Shown: positions 6,039-8,795 of the stretch, in pieces
Layout: every line of letters begins with the position of its first letter
Position numbering within the stretch: the stretch's first letter is position 1
From: Pseudomonadota bacterium
Lineage (GTDB): Bacteria > Pseudomonadota > Gammaproteobacteria > Xanthomonadales > Xanthomonadaceae
Length of the DNA stretch: 8,795 nt
NCBI GenBank assembly: GCA_023423675.1
Contig: JAFAFD010000094.1
Location: 1 to 8,795 of the forward strand
Direction of reading: 5' to 3'
Position numbers and translations under genes: made by a program
Notes under the pieces: generated by a model
Told to the model about the DNA's origin: nothing
The model's database searches: none
What the model saw: only the letters and a program-made list of their open reading frames with translations

Positions 6039-7631
6039 ATGCTGTCGCGCACCGCTCTGAAGTCCCTGCTTGCCGCCACGCTTCTGCTGGCCGTGCCCGC
6101 CCTCGCGCAGACGCAGGCGCAGGCACCCGCCACGTCGTGGAAGCGTGGCATCGAGAACCAGCGCCAGGCCGACCTGGGCGACGGCACCTTCCTCAACCCG
6201 GTGTTCGCCGGTGACCGGCCTGACCCCTCTGTGCTGAAGGACGGCCAGGACTACTACCTCACCCTGTCCTCGTTCGACGCCTACCCCGGCCTGCCGATCT
6301 GGCATTCGCGCGACCTGGTGAACTGGCAGCCGCTGGGCCATGCGATCACGAAGAACGTGGGCGCGATCTGGGCGCCGGACATCGTCAAGCACGACGGCCG
6401 CTACTACATCTACTTCCCCGCCCGCACCGGCGACAGCCGCAGCAACTTCGTGGTCTGGGCTGACAGCATCAAAGGGCCGTGGAGTGAGCCGATCGACATC
6501 GGCCTGGGCGGCTACATCGACCCCGGCCATGCCGTGGGCGAGGACGGCAAGCGCTACCTGTTCCTCAGTGGCGGCGACTACGTGCAGCTGGCCGACGACG
6601 GCCTGAGCGTGGTCGGCACGCCGAAGCACGTCTACGACGGCTGGAAGTACCCGCAGAGCTGGGACGTGGAGGCCTATGCGCAGGAAGGCCCGAAGATCCA
6701 CTTCCGCGATGGCTGGTACTACATGACCACCGCCGTGGGCGGCACCGCCGGTCCGCCCACCGGGCACATGGTGATCACCGCGCGCTCGCGCTCGATCCAT
6801 GGGCCGTGGGTGAACGCGCCCAACAACCCGATCATGCGCACCCAGTCGGCCGCCGAACCCTGGTGGTCGCGCGGCCATGCCACGGTGATCGAAGGCACCG
6901 ACGGGCGCTGGTGGATGATGTACCACGGCTACGAGAACGGGTACTGGACGCTGGGCCGGCAGGCCCTGCTGGAGCCGATCGAGTGGACCGCCGATGGCTG
7001 GTTCGTGGCCAAGGGCGGCGACCTCGGCCAGCCGCTGCTCAAGCCGTCCGGTGAATCGGTGGGCACGCAAGGCATGGCCCTGTCCGACGACTTCCGCGGC
7101 AAGACGCTCGGCCCGCAATGGTCGTTCTTCAACCCGGCCCAGGAAGAGTACCGGCGGCTGGGCTTCAGCGGCCAGGGCCTGGTGCTGCAGGGCAAGGGCG
7201 AGACCCCTCGCGACAGCTCGCCGCTGACCGCCATCGCCGGCGACAAGGCCTACCAGTTCGAGGTGGAGATGGACATCGCCCCGGGCGCGGTGGGCGGCGC
7301 CCTGCTGTTCTACAGTGACCGCCTGTACGTGGGCGTGGGCAGCAACGGCGAGAAGTTCATCATGCACCGCTACGGCGAGGAGCGCCCCACCCGCTTGGCG
7401 GCCAGCGCAAAGGGCGGCAAGCTGTGGCTGCGGGTGACCAACAACCGCCACATCGTGACGATCCACTCCAGCACCGATGGCCAGCGCTGGGAGAAGTACC
7501 CGGTTCAGATGGAAGTGTCCGGTTACCATCACAATGTGGCTGGCAAGTTCCTGGCACTGAAACCGGCGCTGTATGCGGCCGGCGACGGTGCGGTAACCTT
7601 CCGCAGCTTCCGCTATCGCGCGCTGGACTGA
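6039..7631 (+). CDS. Exported GH43 glycosidase with C-terminal beta-sandwich domain
   Basis: This 530-residue glycoside hydrolase has a Sec signal peptide (1-23, ALA-QT site), a five-bladed propeller catalytic domain (about 48-330) and a C-terminal jelly-roll-like domain (about 348-528). The catalytic set of family 43 is visible: Asp62 in RPDPSV as general base, Asp161 in YIDPGHA as pKa modulator and Glu216 in QEGPKIHF as general acid. His280 in SRGHATVIEG is also typical. The C-terminal part begins SDDFRGKTLGPQWSF and resembles the GH43_C2/DUF1349-type domain of beta-xylosidases, which often completes the active-site pocket. GGAGA precedes the ATG by a short spacer, 33 bp after the lyase stop. 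GH43 enzymes act on xylosides, arabinosides or galactosides. Here trimming of pectin side chains is likely, but the exact sugar is open. Confidence 0.9.
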   Translation: MLSRTALKSLLAATLLLAVPALAQTQAQAPATSWKRGIENQRQADLGDGTFLNPVFAGDRPDPSVLKDGQDYYLTLSSFDAYPGLPIWHSRDLVNWQPLGHAITKNVGAIWAPDIVKHDGRYYIYFPARTGDSRSNFVVWADSIKGPWSEPIDIGLGGYIDPGHAVGEDGKRYLFLSGGDYVQLADDGLSVVGTPKHVYDGWKYPQSWDVEAYAQEGPKIHFRDGWYYMTTAVGGTAGPPTGHMVITARSRSIHGPWVNAPNNPIMRTQSAAEPWWSRGHATVIEGTDGRWWMMYHGYENGYWTLGRQALLEPIEWTADGWFVAKGGDLGQPLLKPSGESVGTQGMALSDDFRGKTLGPQWSFFNPAQEEYRRLGFSGQGLVLQGKGETPRDSSPLTAIAGDKAYQFEVEMDIAPGAVGGALLFYSDRLYVGVGSNGEKFIMHRYGEERPTRLAASAKGGKLWLRVTNNRHIVTIHSSTDGQRWEKYPVQMEVSGYHHNVAGKFLALKPALYAAGDGAVTFRSFRYRALD

Positions 7632-7643
7632 GCGCGCGCTGGA
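7617..7643 (+). repeat. 11-bp tandem direct repeat across the GH43 stop
   Basis: CGCGCGCTGGA occurs at 7617-7627 and again at 7633-7643, one copy on each side of the stop codon at 7629-7631. The second copy overlaps the perfect palindrome AGCGCGCGCT (7631-7640). It may be a small local duplication; no function is evident. Confidence 0.6.
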
Positions 7644-7653
7644 ATCCCCAGAC

Positions 7654-7665
7654 TTACCGGGTTCA
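7654..7665. promoter_or_regulatory. Weak candidate operator before the LacI gene
   Basis: TTACCGGGTTCA lies five bases before the LacI start codon. It resembles the 1090-1104 site (ACCGG, then TT and AC) only if one base is inserted, and it is poorly symmetric. Autoregulation would be normal for the family, but the match is weak. Confidence 0.15.
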
Positions 7666-7669
7666 CTAC

Positions 7670-8728
7670 ATGTCAGTGCGCAACAAGAACGATGCCGCCA
7701 CGCCGGCATTGGCGAAGGGCAAGGCCGCCACGATCAACGACATCGCGCGACTGTCGGGAGTATCGAAGAAAACGGTTTCACGGATCATCAACAACTCGCC
7801 CCTGGTGCGCAAGGACACGCGCGACAAGGTCGAGGCGCTGATGCGCGAGGTCGGCTATACGCCCGATCCGCTGGCCCGTGGCCTGGCCTTCCGCCGCTCC
7901 TTCCTGATCGGCATGGTCTACGACAACCCGACCGCCCAGTACATCGTGGACATGCAGTACGGAGCGCTGGACGCGCTGCGCGGTTCCAGCTTCGAACTGG
8001 TCGTGCACCCCTGCGACAGCCGCAGCCCGGGCTACATCGACGGCGTGCGCCGCTTCGTGCAGCAGCAGAAGCTGCACGGGGTGATCCTGGTGCCGCGTGC
8101 GTCCGAAGACCAGGCGCTGGCCGACATGCTGGACGAGATCGGCTGCCGCTTCACCCGCGTGGCCGCGCTGCCGCTGGATGAAACCTCGCAGATGGTGGTC
8201 ACCCACGACCGCGACGGTGCGGCCGAAGCGGCTGATTACCTGCTTTCGCTGGGCCACCGCGAGATCGCCCTGGTGACCGGCCCCAGCGCCTACCGTTCCG
8301 CGCACGAACGCACCGCCGGCTTCATCGACGCGCTGGCCCAGCGCGGCATCGAGCTGCCGAAGGACCGCATCATCGAGGCGGGCTACACCTTCGAATCGGG
8401 CGTGGCCGCCGCCGAGAAACTGCTGCTGGGCAAGCGCCGGCCGACCGCCATCTTCACCGGCAACGATGAAATGGCCGCCGGCATCTACAAGGTGGCGCTG
8501 CGTGCGGGCATCAACATCCCGCGCCAGCTGTCCATCGTCGGCTACGACGACAGCCCGCTGGCCTCGCGCCTGTGGCCGTCGCTGACCTCGGTGCGCCGCC
8601 ATACCCGCGACACCGGCCGCACCGCCGCGGCGATGCTGATCCAGCCCGACAGCCAGGCCGCGCTGCAGATCGCCAGCGTGCGCCCGCACCTGATCGTGCG
8701 TGACTCCTGCCAGCCGCCAGAGGATTGA
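7670..8728 (+). CDS. LacI-family transcriptional regulator
   Basis: The 352-residue product has the standard LacI layout. A helix-turn-helix at about 20-45 (ATINDIARLSGVSKKTVSRI) is followed by NNSPLVRKDTRDKVEALM and a hinge helix at PDPLARGL (65-72). A periplasmic-binding-protein-like ligand and dimer domain runs from about 77 to 345. Typical ligand-pocket positions include HERTAGF with Arg214, FTGNDEMA with Asp266 and VGYDDSP with Asp293. The ATG at 7670 gives an 18-residue basic and Ala-rich tail before the helix-turn-helix, but has no good Shine-Dalgarno sequence. The gene follows GH43 by 38 bp with no terminator between them, so it is probably read from the operon. It is the likely local sensor of a pectin-derived sugar or sugar acid. 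The effector cannot be read from the sequence. Confidence 0.92.
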   Translation: MSVRNKNDAATPALAKGKAATINDIARLSGVSKKTVSRIINNSPLVRKDTRDKVEALMREVGYTPDPLARGLAFRRSFLIGMVYDNPTAQYIVDMQYGALDALRGSSFELVVHPCDSRSPGYIDGVRRFVQQQKLHGVILVPRASEDQALADMLDEIGCRFTRVAALPLDETSQMVVTHDRDGAAEAADYLLSLGHREIALVTGPSAYRSAHERTAGFIDALAQRGIELPKDRIIEAGYTFESGVAAAEKLLLGKRRPTAIFTGNDEMAAGIYKVALRAGINIPRQLSIVGYDDSPLASRLWPSLTSVRRHTRDTGRTAAAMLIQPDSQAALQIASVRPHLIVRDSCQPPED

Positions 8729-8746
8729 GTCCTTCGGCCTCAATCC
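8722..8746 (+). terminator. Hairpin overlapping the LacI stop; possible terminator
   Basis: GGATTGAG (8722-8729) and CTCAATCC (8739-8746) form a perfect 8-bp stem around a short loop containing CTTCGG, a stable tetraloop sequence. The stop codon TGA (8726-8728) is inside the left arm. No T-run follows, so it is not a classical intrinsic terminator. It may instead protect the 3' end or act with a termination factor. Confidence 0.45.
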
Positions 8747-8795
8747 GGCAGGTCACGACCGTTGGTCGCGACACCTTAGGGCCTCAATCCGGTAG
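8736..8795 (+). repeat. Direct repeat pair GGCCTCAATCCGG(C/T)AG
   Basis: The 16-mer at 8736-8751 recurs at 8780-8795 with one difference (C to T). Both copies contain CTCAATCC, the complement of the GGATTGAG arm at 8722-8729, so either copy could pair with that arm. The second copy ends exactly at the window edge in GTAG, the tetranucleotide with which Stenotrophomonas REP-like (SMAG) elements begin. Whether one follows cannot be seen. Confidence 0.55.
8752..8772 (+). other. Second hairpin downstream of the LacI gene
   Basis: GTCACGACC (8752-8760) can pair with GGTCGCGAC (8764-8772) in eight of nine positions around a GTT loop. It lies between the two direct repeats. No T-run follows directly, so its role as a terminator or repeat fragment is uncertain. 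Confidence 0.4.

Noticed and set aside
7424..7669. Earlier start for the LacI gene at 7424
   Set aside because: The extra 82 codons lie out of frame inside the GH43 C-terminal domain and resemble no LacI N-terminus.
4626..7709. A very long open frame (about 1027 codons) on the minus strand opposite dctM, the lyase and GH43
   Set aside because: Its translation is rich in Arg, His, Gln and Ala with no recognisable domain. The opposite strand encodes three clear families, so this is a product of high GC bias.
8715..8723. CGCCAGAGG shared with the first nine bases of the window
   Set aside because: A 9-mer match between GC-rich ends is expected by chance; flanking bases differ, and nothing indicates an element bounded by these ends.
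1..8795. CRISPR arrays, tRNA or rRNA genes, transposases
   Set aside because: I saw no regularly spaced repeats, no tRNA-like cloverleaf or rRNA motifs and no transposase motifs on either strand.

Overview
The window is GC-rich (about two thirds G+C) bacterial DNA, with strong third-position G/C bias and densely packed genes. The codon style, the gene families and a GGGGTCAGAGCCCC-type sequence at the left edge suggest Xanthomonadaceae, most likely Stenotrophomonas or a close Xanthomonas-like relative. This is inferred from composition and family resemblance, since no database search was possible.

Layout. Positions 1-1006 (minus strand) hold most of a secreted alpha/beta-hydrolase esterase that runs off the left edge. 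Positions 1007-1162 are a divergent promoter region. They contain two overlapping sigma70-like promoters sharing one TATATA box, with a CCGG-centred operator-like site between them. From 1163 to 8728 seven genes run in one direction: a fumarylacetoacetate-hydrolase/2-keto-4-pentenoate-hydratase family enzyme (TTG start), the three parts of a tripartite TRAP transporter (binding lipoprotein with a Tat signal, small DctQ membrane subunit, large DctM membrane subunit), a PelA/Pel-15E (PL10) pectate lyase, a two-domain GH43 glycosidase and a LacI-family regulator. The largest gap between these genes is about 40 bp, and dctM and the lyase overlap by 4 bp, so they probably form one operon. Positions 8729-8795 hold short repeats and hairpins.

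How the genes fit together (inference). The cluster looks like a pectin or uronate utilisation unit. The exported lyase cuts polygalacturonate, while the GH43 enzyme and the divergent esterase could remove sugar and acyl decorations. The TRAP system would carry a released uronate or other sugar acid across the inner membrane, and the LacI protein would sense it and control the unit. The odd member is the FAH-superfamily hydratase at the head of the operon. It belongs to families that act on 2-keto acids of aromatic or sugar-acid pathways, not to the classical KduI-KduD-KdgK-Eda route. None of those classical genes, and no TonB-dependent receptor, lies in the window.

The best candidates for something undescribed are that hydratase in this context and the compact divergent regulatory region.
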